A stretch of 7,424 nucleotides of DNA from an uncultured Collinsella sp. (lineage in GTDB: Bacteria > Actinomycetota > Coriobacteriia > Coriobacteriales > Coriobacteriaceae), in the NCBI GenBank assembly GCA_902482615.1, contig CABTAA010000076.1, forward strand, positions 1 through 7,424. Reading direction: 5' to 3'. The position numbers and the translations under genes are program-made. Shown one piece after another: positions 1-5,561 of this stretch. The notes under the pieces were generated by a model, which did no database searches, was not told the DNA's origin, and saw only the letters and a program-made list of their open reading frames with translations. Position 1 is the first letter of the stretch. Every line of letters begins with the position of its first letter.

Positions 1-125
1 CCGCGGTCGAGCGCGAGATCGAGCGTGCACCCGTCAAGCTGCTGATTCCCACCGGCACGCTCATCTTGCCGGCGTTGCTTCTGTCCATATTGGGCCCGCT
101 GCTGGGAGCAGGCGGGATGATGTAG
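1..125 (+). CDS. tadC: TadC-like pilus assembly inner-membrane protein, C-terminal 40 residues only
   Basis: The reading frame is open from base 3 to a TAG at 123-125. The visible end is a charged stretch (AVEREIERAP), then VKLLIP and a hydrophobic helix (LILPALLLSILGPLLG). That matches the usual C-terminus of TadC/GSPII_F-domain proteins, where an Ala-Pro-Val-Lys segment precedes a last transmembrane helix ending in LGP. TadC proteins form the inner-membrane platform of the Tad/Flp pilus together with TadB and the ATPase TadA. The position directly before an Flp prepilin fits the common gene order tadA-tadB-tadC-flp. The start and most of the protein lie outside the window, so TadB cannot be formally excluded, but the tail looks like TadC. 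Confidence 0.7.
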   Translation, partial: AVEREIERAPVKLLIPTGTLILPALLLSILGPLLGAGGMM

Positions 126-135
126 GGAGGAATAC

Positions 136-369
136 ATGAACACGATGGTCGAAGTTGCTGACAAGGCTTGGAACTGGGCTTTTTGCCGGGCGATCCGCGC
201 TCGCCAGCATGCCAAGGAGCTGTTGCGGGAGGAGAGCGCGCAGGGTACCACCGAGTACGCCATTTTGGTGGGCGTGCTTGTGGTGATCGCGATTATTGCC
301 ATCGTTGCATTTAAAGGCAAGGTCCAAGATCTATGGAACGCTATCAGCGAGGGCATCAACAGCCTGTAG
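136..369 (+). CDS. flp: Flp-family type IVb major prepilin
   Basis: This 77-residue protein is probably the main pilus subunit. It has a long basic/hydrophilic leader (residues 1-35, ending REESA), then QGTTEY and a hydrophobic helix (about residues 42-59) that would form the pilus core. Cleavage after Ala35 puts Gln at +1, Glu at +5 (E40) and Tyr at +6 (Y41), the Glu-Tyr hallmark of Flp pilins, and leaves a 42-residue mature pilin. The residue before the cut is Ala rather than the usual Gly. A strong AGGGAGG box sits 5 nt before ATG 136; ATG 145 is a less likely alternative start. The gene follows the TadC-like gene by 10 nt and is probably cotranscribed. Processing would need a TadV-type prepilin peptidase encoded elsewhere. 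Confidence 0.88.
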   Translation: MNTMVEVADKAWNWAFCRAIRARQHAKELLREESAQGTTEYAILVGVLVVIAIIAIVAFKGKVQDLWNAISEGINSL

Positions 370-896
370 AGGGCGAGCGCCCCATCGGGGTGCTGCTGGT
401 GTTTGCTTGCCTGACCGTGGCGATAGCGGCGGTGCTTTGGGGGCTTAACGCCGCGCAGCAGCAGCGTCCTGGGGCCGCCTTCGATTCGGGCTCAGATTCG
501 GCGGTGGCGTCTCAAAAAGATGAGATGCGAGATGCGGACGATTCGGATGTCGCTGTCACGGCGCAAACCTTTCTGCGGACGCTCGACAAGCGGTCTGGCA
601 CTGCGACGGATTCGCCTGAGGACAACGCGATTGCGGTCCGGCTTGCATGGTCCGAGGACCGACCGATGACCGAGGCAGCGGCGGATATGTTACGCGCCTA
701 CCGCGAGGTGCCAACGGCCCAGCTCGCCCTGAGCGGCTATCTCGATATTAAGGGCAACGTATGGGGCGCCATCGTGCGCGATGGGCGCGGCTGGGTCGAT
801 ATGGTGACGGTTGCCGCGGATGCTGGCGATGCTTCGTGTCGTCTGCGCGCCGTGCGTCTGGTCCCGCAAACAATAAGCTCAAAGAAGGGATCGTGA
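333..896 (+). CDS. Membrane-anchored protein of unknown function in the Tad operon
   Basis: I do not recognise a family for this 187-residue protein. A short hydrophilic N-terminus is followed by one strong transmembrane helix (about residues 18-39, GVLLVFACLTVAIAAVLWGL). Next comes an acidic Ser/Asp-rich linker (about 50-75) and a soluble part of some 100 residues with beta-like stretches near the end (GYLDIKGNVWGAIV). Topology is probably N-in with the domain outside, like a bitopic pilus-assembly accessory protein. The start is uncertain. ATG 333 lies inside the flp gene (37-nt overlap) with AAGG boxes at 314-317 and 319-322; GTG 390 would avoid the overlap but cut into the helix and has no well-placed ribosome site. 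It ends 1 nt before the next ATG, so it belongs to the operon. It lacks the AQxTxE pilin motif and is therefore not an obvious pilin. Confidence 0.75.
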   Translation: MERYQRGHQQPVEGERPIGVLLVFACLTVAIAAVLWGLNAAQQQRPGAAFDSGSDSAVASQKDEMRDADDSDVAVTAQTFLRTLDKRSGTATDSPEDNAIAVRLAWSEDRPMTEAAADMLRAYREVPTAQLALSGYLDIKGNVWGAIVRDGRGWVDMVTVAADAGDASCRLRAVRLVPQTISSKKGS

Positions 897-897
897 A

Positions 898-1116
898 ATG
901 CATGGCGTTCTGCGTGAAGAGGTTGCCCAAGCGACTGTGGAATACGCCATCGTTACAGTGGCGCTGTTATCGATCGTGCTGGCGATCGCGGGGCTTTGGC
1001 GTGCTGGCACCGATGGGCGCTTGGCGGCGCTGGCTGAGCGGGCGGCATCCCATGGCGTTGCCTCGACGTCGGTTATCGACGCCGCTGCGGGCGCTAAGGA
1101 CATCGCGTTGTATTGA
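898..1116 (+). CDS. Flp/TadE-like minor pseudopilin
   Basis: This 72-residue protein has a very short leader (MHGVLREEVA), then QATVEYA and a hydrophobic helix (about residues 16-31). Cleavage after Ala10 gives Gln +1, Glu +5 (E15) and Tyr +6, the same spacing as the major pilin. The hydrophilic tail (RAGTDGRLAALAERAASHG...) is longer than in a classical Flp pilin but far shorter than in TadE. It may be a minor pilin that initiates or caps the filament. ATG 898 has AAGGGA at 885-890, 7 nt upstream, and follows the previous stop by 1 nt, so the start is well supported. The name Flp-like is inferred from the motif and size; the role within the pilus cannot be read from sequence. Confidence 0.83.
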   Translation: MHGVLREEVAQATVEYAIVTVALLSIVLAIAGLWRAGTDGRLAALAERAASHGVASTSVIDAAAGAKDIALY

Positions 1117-1588
1117 TATCGCGCGCGAGGACCGGGCGCAGTCTACGGTCGAGGCCGCTTTTTTGCTGCCGACGTTTCTGACGCTCATCCTTCTCGCACT
1201 GCAACCAGTGTGCCTGCTCTATACGCGCGCGGTCATGGAGTCTGCCGCCGCCGAGACCGCGCGGCTCATGACCACGACGACGGTGGAGGACGACGATCTT
1301 AAGGAGTTCACCCGCCGCCGGCTTGCCGCAGTGCCCAACGTTTCGATCTTTCATGCCGGCGGGCCGTTGTCGTGGGATATCGAGCTTGGCCGGGCCGGTG
1401 CGGGTGGCGTTTCGTCCGTGTCCGTTTCCGGCGAGGTCAGGCCGTTGCCTGTGATCGGTGCGTTTGCGCAGGCTATGAGTGGTGCAGGCGAGGGCGGCTA
1501 CGTTGAGCTCAAGGTCGATGTCTCGTATCAATCGCGTCCCGAATGGCTGGAGGGAGATTATGATTCGTGGATTGCTGCATGGGATTAA
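1052..1588 (+). CDS. TadE-like pseudopilin (start uncertain)
   Basis: The recognisable protein runs from EDRAQSTVEAAFLLP through a membrane helix (LLPTFLTLILLALQPVCLLY) to AAAETARLM, the N-terminal TadE pattern (G/AQxTxE, hydrophobic helix, then A-x-x-A-A-R). An extracellular beta-type domain follows. TadE proteins are pseudopilins processed like Flp. From the listed ATG 1052 the product is 178 residues with a 29-residue leader, but this start overlaps the previous gene by 65 nt and has no good ribosome site. TTG 1058 is similar. An ATT codon at 1112 has AAGGA at 1096-1100 and overlaps the upstream TGA as ATTGA; it would give a 158-residue protein with the short leader (MDIAREDRA) typical of its neighbours, the same length as the second TadE-like protein at 3713. 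The gene body is secure; the start is not. Confidence 0.78.
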   Translation: MALPRRRLSTPLRALRTSRCIDIAREDRAQSTVEAAFLLPTFLTLILLALQPVCLLYTRAVMESAAAETARLMTTTTVEDDDLKEFTRRRLAAVPNVSIFHAGGPLSWDIELGRAGAGGVSSVSVSGEVRPLPVIGAFAQAMSGAGEGGYVELKVDVSYQSRPEWLEGDYDSWIAAWD

Positions 1589-3713
1589 GCGTTTCTGGTC
1601 TAGACGCGTTTTGACGCGCCGTCCGAGCTGCCATCGCAAGCGAGGCGGCTTTATGGGTCGAGCCGGTATCGACCTGTTTATCGAAGACGGCGCCTATACT
1701 ACGCTTTCTTCTGCCGTGGTCATCCTAGTGGTGCTCACGTTGTTGTTTTCGTCGACCGCGGCGATATGGAGCATGTCGCGTGCCGGGGATACCCAGGTGG
1801 CGGCCGATAGCGGCGCGCTGGCAGGTGCCAATGTGGTGTCGTCCTATCACACGGCTGCCACGGTGGTTGATGCGAGCATCTTGAGTCTGGGGCTAGCGGG
1901 GTTTGCCACGATCGGGACGGGCCTGGTCGCCATCCTCATCCCGGGTGCCGAACCAGTTGCCGGCAATATGGTCGACACCGGGATTGAGATCATTAAAACG
2001 CGCAACAAGTTTGCCAAAAGCGCATCGGAAGGCTTACAGAAAATCGAGACGGCTCTGCCGTATCTGATTGCCGCGCGTGCCATGCAGGCGGTGTCGGCGC
2101 AGGATACCGATAGTGTGACCTATACCGGTACGGCGCTTGCTGTGCCCAGGACATCCGAGTCGGACTTCGCTGCGCTCAAAGGGTCAGAGATCTCGACCGA
2201 TACCATTAAAGACACATCAGATGATTTAGAGCGTGCGGCCGAGGAGCTGCGGAAGGCTTCTGAGGACACGGCGAAGGCTAAAGAGCGCGCTTGGCTGGCG
2301 GATTGTGGTGGGTCGGACAAGGGCTCGGTCAGCAGCTGTTCTTGCATGTGGGAGCGTGCGAAAAGCCTAGCGGATCTCTCTGGTGCTCAAAATCCACATT
2401 ACGCTTCGAGCGTTACGTGGGAGCCGCAAGTGGCGCTCGATCGCGCGAAGGCCTACTATCGCCAGCGCCTGGCAAATGAGAAACCGCTTGGCGAGGGTCC
2501 GGAAAAACAGGCAGATTCTGCTGCACGAAAGGTGTTCTTCGCTTATGCGAGTGAAGAAGTCGAGCGGGCATATATAACTGAAAAGGACGGCAAAGTTTCC
2601 GCCCGCATCCCTTTCCTTCCGCGAAATCCAGATGAGGCGCGGACGACTGAACTCTATACCGATGCACGTTGGCCCACGAGTGAAGTAGATAAAGTTACCT
2701 ATTTGCATTATGGGACTGACTGTCCAAATTACAAAAAAGGAAAGCCGGGTGGGCTGGCATCCGTCGCAGATTTTGACGGTCACGAAACGTGTAGCGAATG
2801 CCATTTCGGTGTGTCGTCTTTAGGGTACGTTGCGATTGCAACGACTTCTGTCGAAAGGGGCTTCGAATACCACTTTGACAAGTTCAAAGACGCCCTGGAA
2901 GACTACGTTAAATGCCGCAACAAAGAACTCGAACTTGAGCGCCAGACCGAGGATGAGGCCGACCGTGCGGGCAATGCGTTTGACCAGGCCATTAAAGCGC
3001 TTTCGGGCGAGCGCCCGCGTATCGCTCCGCCCGGTCGCAACGGCGTGGTCGCCTTTGTGGTTTCGGGTGCCATCTCGAGCCCCGATGAGCTCAACTCCTC
3101 GTTTAACACGGCAGTCAGGCTTGGCGATCGCGGTGCTATCTCTGCCGCGGTGTTGGCGCCCGATGAGGCGACGGCGCAAAACAACGTGCTTTCGCGATTT
3201 TTCTCGACATTGAAGGAACGCTCGGGCGGCGTTGCCGGCGTGCTCGACGGCGTCATGGATGTTTGGGGACGGCTGCTCGTAGGATACGGTGATATCCAAG
3301 GTTCGGCCGACGAACTTATGGACGAGATGATTAAAGGCCTAGGAGGGGGCAGCGGCGCGTTGGGCTCCATCGCATCGTGGCTCGGCGATACCGTTTCGGC
3401 GTCCGTGGCGGCGCTGGGTTTGGAACCGTGCGACTTGCGCCTGCGAAAGCCGGTGCTGACCGATTCCGCCAATGTCATTAAGAGTCCGGGGTCTGACATT
3501 GCGGGTCTCTCTCAAGCGCAAGACAAACTGCGAAGTATTCCGTTGGGCGTGAACGATCCCAAGGCGCTTTGCGAGGCGTTGGAATATCAAGTCGAACGCA
3601 CCATTAGCGGCACGGTGTTCACACTTGCGGAGATTCCTCTGCCCGGCGGCGGCTCCATCCCGCTCACCGTCGATGTCGCCACGCTGGTTGGCGCTCTGGG
3701 CGGTGGGTCGTAA
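1560..3713 (+). CDS. Large TadG-like pilus-associated surface protein
   Basis: This 717-residue protein has a basic N-terminus (residues 1-35) and a transmembrane helix (about 48-70). It is followed by SRAGDTQVAADSGALAGAN (73-91), which matches the TadE/G-like N-terminal signature in which Arg/Gln/Asp and AALAGA follow the helix. A second hydrophobic stretch lies at about 106-130. The rest should be extracytoplasmic: Glu/Lys/Ala-rich helices likely to coil at about 214-247 and 450-483, a Cys/His-rich part with C388, C411, C414 and nearby His residues, and a Gly-rich end. In all I count ten Cys, including C24. GGAGG at 1549-1553, 6 nt before ATG 1560, fixes the start, which overlaps the TadE-like gene by 29 nt. 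TadG proteins are needed for Tad pilus function and may link pilus and envelope. The size is large for the family, and the central section is AT-richer than its flanks. Confidence 0.85.
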   Translation: MIRGLLHGIKRFWSRRVLTRRPSCHRKRGGFMGRAGIDLFIEDGAYTTLSSAVVILVVLTLLFSSTAAIWSMSRAGDTQVAADSGALAGANVVSSYHTAATVVDASILSLGLAGFATIGTGLVAILIPGAEPVAGNMVDTGIEIIKTRNKFAKSASEGLQKIETALPYLIAARAMQAVSAQDTDSVTYTGTALAVPRTSESDFAALKGSEISTDTIKDTSDDLERAAEELRKASEDTAKAKERAWLADCGGSDKGSVSSCSCMWERAKSLADLSGAQNPHYASSVTWEPQVALDRAKAYYRQRLANEKPLGEGPEKQADSAARKVFFAYASEEVERAYITEKDGKVSARIPFLPRNPDEARTTELYTDARWPTSEVDKVTYLHYGTDCPNYKKGKPGGLASVADFDGHETCSECHFGVSSLGYVAIATTSVERGFEYHFDKFKDALEDYVKCRNKELELERQTEDEADRAGNAFDQAIKALSGERPRIAPPGRNGVVAFVVSGAISSPDELNSSFNTAVRLGDRGAISAAVLAPDEATAQNNVLSRFFSTLKERSGGVAGVLDGVMDVWGRLLVGYGDIQGSADELMDEMIKGLGGGSGALGSIASWLGDTVSASVAALGLEPCDLRLRKPVLTDSANVIKSPGSDIAGLSQAQDKLRSIPLGVNDPKALCEALEYQVERTISGTVFTLAEIPLPGGGSIPLTVDVATLVGALGGGS

Positions 3714-4189
3714 TGAGTATCCGCATGCGTCTGCGCGAGGAGCGCGCCCAAGCGACGGTTGAGATGGCAGTGGTTACGCCCGTTTTGCTGGTGCTGGCAC
3801 TCATCGTGTACAACGTCATGGTCTTTGCCAGCGCTGTCGCGCGCTTCGACCGCGTGGTGCCCGACATCGTGTTGGCGCACGCTGTGGCACCGGGCGGGGA
3901 GGGTGACGAGAACTCTGCCGATGCCTCGGTGACGGTCCAGACTCAAATTCTGAATGCCATGGAAGGCTATGACTTGCAGATCGAAGTGTCGAGCGAGCAA
4001 GGCGCGAAGGCATCAGATGGTGGCCTGCTCTCCCTATCCGGTACGTTTAGGACCTACACCTGCACCATGCACTATGAGCCGTGGCCGACTTCTCTCAGCA
4101 TCGCTGGCGTTTCGCTGGGGGCGCCGACAACGTTGTCGCACGAGCGCGCGGTGACGGTCGATCCATGGCGTCCGGGGGTGGTCATGTGA
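3713..4189 (+). CDS. TadE/TadF-like pseudopilin
   Basis: This 158-residue protein begins MSIRMRLREERA, then QATVEMAVVTP and a hydrophobic helix (about residues 20-39). Cleavage after Ala12 leaves Gln +1 and Glu +5 (E17), the same arrangement as in the other pilin-like proteins of the operon. The remainder is a mainly beta-like extracellular domain ending in a Pro/Trp-rich tail (CTMHYEPWP, VDPWRPGVVM). TadE and TadF are pseudopilins that resemble Flp at the N-terminus but carry larger globular parts. ATG 3713 shares one base with the TAA of the TadG-like gene (TAATG), so translation is probably coupled; a G-rich stretch (GGCGGTGGG, 3699-3707) serves as the ribosome site. Assignment as TadE versus TadF rests only on gene order. 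Confidence 0.83.
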   Translation: MSIRMRLREERAQATVEMAVVTPVLLVLALIVYNVMVFASAVARFDRVVPDIVLAHAVAPGGEGDENSADASVTVQTQILNAMEGYDLQIEVSSEQGAKASDGGLLSLSGTFRTYTCTMHYEPWPTSLSIAGVSLGAPTTLSHERAVTVDPWRPGVVM

Positions 4190-4545
4190 CCGCGGTCTCG
4201 TCCTACATCGCTTACGCGCGGGTACTCAACAGGCTGGGTTGGACGCCGGCCGAGTTTGTGGTGGCGGAGTCGTTTGTCGTGCGCCTGCGCGGCATGCTGG
4301 GACGGCGTCCGGTTGCCGCCAACGGCCTGCCGCTCGTCATGGCGTTTCCACGCTGCTCTTCGGTCCATACGTGTTTTATGGCCTATCCCATCGACATCGC
4401 CTTCATCGATCGCGACGGCAATATCCTCGCGCGCTACGAAAACGTCCGTCCTTGGCACACGTGCTCTTGCCTCGGCGCCTGGGCCGTACTAGAGCGTCCT
4501 TCAATCATTGTTTCGACTCCTGCTCTCCAACGCGTGCCGGCTTAA
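4186..4545 (+). CDS. DUF192 domain protein, last gene of the Tad operon
   Basis: The product (119 residues) is one DUF192 domain with little else. Its family pattern is clear: an N-terminal strand, a Leu/Arg-rich helix RLRGMLGR, then FPRCSSVHTCFM, AYPIDIAFIDRDGNIL, VRPWH and GAWAVLERPS. DUF192 proteins are small, mostly beta, and have no established biochemical function. There is no signal peptide, unlike many proteobacterial members, so it is probably cytoplasmic. Four Cys lie in or near the conserved core (CSS, HTC, HTCSC). GTG 4186 overlaps the upstream TGA as GTGA and has GGGGGTGG at 4174-4181, so I chose it over the in-frame ATG at 4081, which lies deep inside the pseudopilin gene. The tight coupling suggests a role linked to pilus biogenesis, which is inference. 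Confidence 0.87.
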   Translation: MTAVSSYIAYARVLNRLGWTPAEFVVAESFVVRLRGMLGRRPVAANGLPLVMAFPRCSSVHTCFMAYPIDIAFIDRDGNILARYENVRPWHTCSCLGAWAVLERPSIIVSTPALQRVPA

Positions 4546-4603
4546 GAATTGGCGACAGTGGACTTTTGTCATACGAAATTGGGTAAGATGGAGAAGAAGA
4601 TGC
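4546..4603 (+). promoter_or_regulatory. Short gap before the toxin-antitoxin-like pair; weak palindrome only
   Basis: No convincing sigma-70 promoter or terminator is visible in these 58 nt. TTTTGT-CAT-ACGAAA (4565-4579) is an imperfect inverted repeat with one G-T pair and could be an autoregulatory operator for the following ribbon-helix-helix protein. A poor match to -35/-10 boxes exists (TTGGCG 4549-4554, TACGAA 4572-4577, 17-nt spacer). The toxin-like gene may simply be read through from the Tad operon. Confidence 0.25.
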
Positions 4604-4870
4604 ATGGATGTTGAGATCCATCCCAACGCTAAAAAGCACCTGACGGAAAAGCAGGTGCTTAGCGCTTGGCTTGCGGTTACTGAGTGCATTCGTCGCGAGT
4701 CGAAGGACGAGCCGCCGAGATGGCTTGCAATTGGATGGCTCTCAGACGGACGAAGCGTGGAGCTTGTCGCGGTGGAGCTTGTCCGTGGGTGGCTTATCAT
4801 TCATGCCTTGTCTCCAGTCCAGAAGAAATTTTGGCAGGAGATTGAACAGGCTCGGCAAAGGGGTCGATGA
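4604..4870 (+). CDS. Small protein, probable toxin of a type II toxin-antitoxin pair (weakly BrnT/RelE-like)
   Basis: This 88-residue protein starts at ATG 4604, with a GGAGAAGA purine box about 8-10 nt upstream. It opens with EIHPNAKKHLTEKQVLSAW, then has a strand pair RWLAIGWLSDGRSVELVAVE, then GWLIIHALSP and a C-terminal basic helix. The layout (N-terminal helix with His near residue 12, a beta hairpin around G44-x4-GR, and a hydrophobic strand leading to a His/Ala turn) recalls the BrnT branch of the RelE fold, where small RNases act on mRNA. It lacks the classic RIISAR segment of BrnT, so the match is only suggestive. Its stop overlaps the next gene as ATGA, and toxin-first order followed by a ribbon-helix-helix gene is the BrnTA/HigBA arrangement. 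A non-toxic function remains possible. Confidence 0.62.
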   Translation: MDVEIHPNAKKHLTEKQVLSAWLAVTECIRRESKDEPPRWLAIGWLSDGRSVELVAVELVRGWLIIHALSPVQKKFWQEIEQARQRGR

Positions 4871-5154
4871 TGGGCAAGACGTATACGGCCGCTAATGGTC
4901 AGGTTGTAACGGATGAAATGATTGACGCGTGGTGCGAGTCGTACGAGCGCGGAGAGTTTCCGGATGGCGAACACACCGTTGGTGGGATCGTGCATGGACG
5001 GCCCCCGCTCTCAGGTGAGGGGACGGCAACGCTGTCGGTCAAGATTCCTCTGGGAATGAAGGAGGCCATTCGTCGACGGGCGGCTGCCGAGGGGATGACG
5101 CCAAGTGAGTTTGCCCGTGCGGCTCTGAGTGAAAAACTTCTTGCTGCCGGCTGA
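4867..5154 (+). CDS. Ribbon-helix-helix DNA-binding protein, probable antitoxin
   Basis: The C-terminal half of this 95-residue protein is a clear ribbon-helix-helix domain of the CopG/Arc/MetJ type. A strand TATLSVKIP (about residues 53-61) is followed by helix one (GMKEAIRRRAAAEG), a turn MTPSEF and helix two (ARAALSEKLL). Such proteins dimerise through the strand and bind operator DNA with it. The N-terminal half (TYTAANGQVVTDEMIDAWCE... then HGRPPLS) is probably the toxin-binding part; BrnA antitoxins also carry the ribbon-helix-helix at the C-terminus. There are two adjacent ATG codons. AAAGGGG at 4857-4863 lies 3 nt from ATG 4867 and 6 nt from ATG 4870, so the second is the better-spaced start and would make a 94-residue protein. 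Overlap with the upstream stop implies coupling and likely autoregulation of the pair. Confidence 0.8.
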   Translation: MMGKTYTAANGQVVTDEMIDAWCESYERGEFPDGEHTVGGIVHGRPPLSGEGTATLSVKIPLGMKEAIRRRAAAEGMTPSEFARAALSEKLLAAG

Positions 5155-5192
5155 TGCCTCTGACGTGCCGATTTATAGAACCGAGGCTGTGC

Positions 5193-5245
5193 TCAAAAAC
5201 TTTTTTAAAATTCTCGGTTGACCGGAACGCGTCCTTGGTTATACT
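5193..5245 (+). promoter_or_regulatory. Strong tRNA promoter with UP-like element
   Basis: TTGACC (5218-5223) and TATACT (5240-5245) each match the sigma-70 consensus at five of six bases and are 16 nt apart. Immediately upstream, an A5-C-T6-A4 tract (5195-5210) sits where a UP element for the RNA polymerase alpha subunit would lie, as in rRNA and tRNA promoters. The predicted transcription start is near 5252. A 7-bp inverted repeat, AACCGAG (5179-5185) and CTCGGTT (5213-5219), overlaps the first bases of the -35 box; its meaning is unknown. The stretch from 5155 to 5192 shows no other element, and no intrinsic terminator follows the antitoxin-like gene. Confidence 0.75.
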
Positions 5246-5251
5246 AATCAA

Positions 5252-5266
5252 GCCTTGAAACAAGGC
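5252..5266 (+). promoter_or_regulatory. Hairpin at the 5' end of the pre-tRNA leader
   Basis: GCCTTG-AAA-CAAGGC is a perfect 6-bp inverted repeat with a 3-nt loop. It starts almost exactly at the predicted transcription start and ends 11 nt before the tRNA. It has no U-tract, so it is not a terminator; it may shape 5' processing or stability of the precursor. Confidence 0.5.
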
Positions 5267-5277
5267 ACACCTCAAAT

Positions 5278-5350
<73 letters not shown>

Positions 5351-5363
5351 CCTTGAATTGACT

Positions 5364-5393
5364 AGGACCTCTGCAAAGGGGTCCTTTTCTTTT
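5364..5393 (+). terminator. Rho-independent terminator of the tRNA-Phe transcript
   Basis: AGGACCTC (5364-5371) pairs with GGGGTCCT (5378-5385) through eight base pairs including one G-T wobble, with loop TGCAAA. It is followed by TTTTCTTTT (5385-5393). It lies 13 nt beyond the tRNA discriminator base. Confidence 0.9.
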
Positions 5394-5527
5394 ATGTGGG
5401 GTTCCGCGGAAAATGCACCCCATTATTGATTGATAAAACGGGATGCGCTTTCCGGCGCTTACTTCCGACGTGCGTGCGCATCTCAGTGTGCCCGCCCCAG
5501 ATATTCCTCCCGCTTTTGCGCCACTTT

Positions 5528-5548
5528 ACAGACCGTTCGGTCGTCTGT
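5528..5548. promoter_or_regulatory. Operator-like nested palindrome upstream of the GH5 gene
   Basis: GACCG-TT-CGGTC (5531-5542) is a perfect inverted repeat of the kind recognised by many TetR/AcrR-type repressors. A second, offset pair ACAGAC (5528-5533) and GTCTGT (5543-5548) encloses it. It lies 14 nt before the TATACT box at 5562, where a bound repressor would overlap the -35 region. The regulator is unknown and no regulator gene is in the window. Confidence 0.4.
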
Positions 5549-5561
5549 CCGCACGCGCGGG

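Noticed and set aside
761..1051. Long upstream extension of the TadE-like frame
   Set aside because: It would overlap two well-supported genes and its translation is Arg/Trp-rich shadow sequence.
1094..1639. 181-codon open frame on the - strand across the TadE-like gene
   Set aside because: It covers well-supported + strand genes and has an Arg/Gly-rich composition typical of a shadow frame.
2903..3499. Long - strand frames opposite the TadG-like gene
   Set aside because: They are Ser/Pro/Arg-rich shadow translations with no ribosome site; the + strand frame is continuous over 2.1 kb.
4239..4586. 115-codon + strand frame inside the DUF192 gene
   Set aside because: The DUF192 frame carries all the family motifs; this frame is an Arg/His-rich overlap.
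5195..5210. A-tract/T-tract as a terminator for the toxin-antitoxin-like pair
   Set aside because: There is no G/C-rich stem directly before a U-run; the position fits a UP element of the tRNA promoter better.
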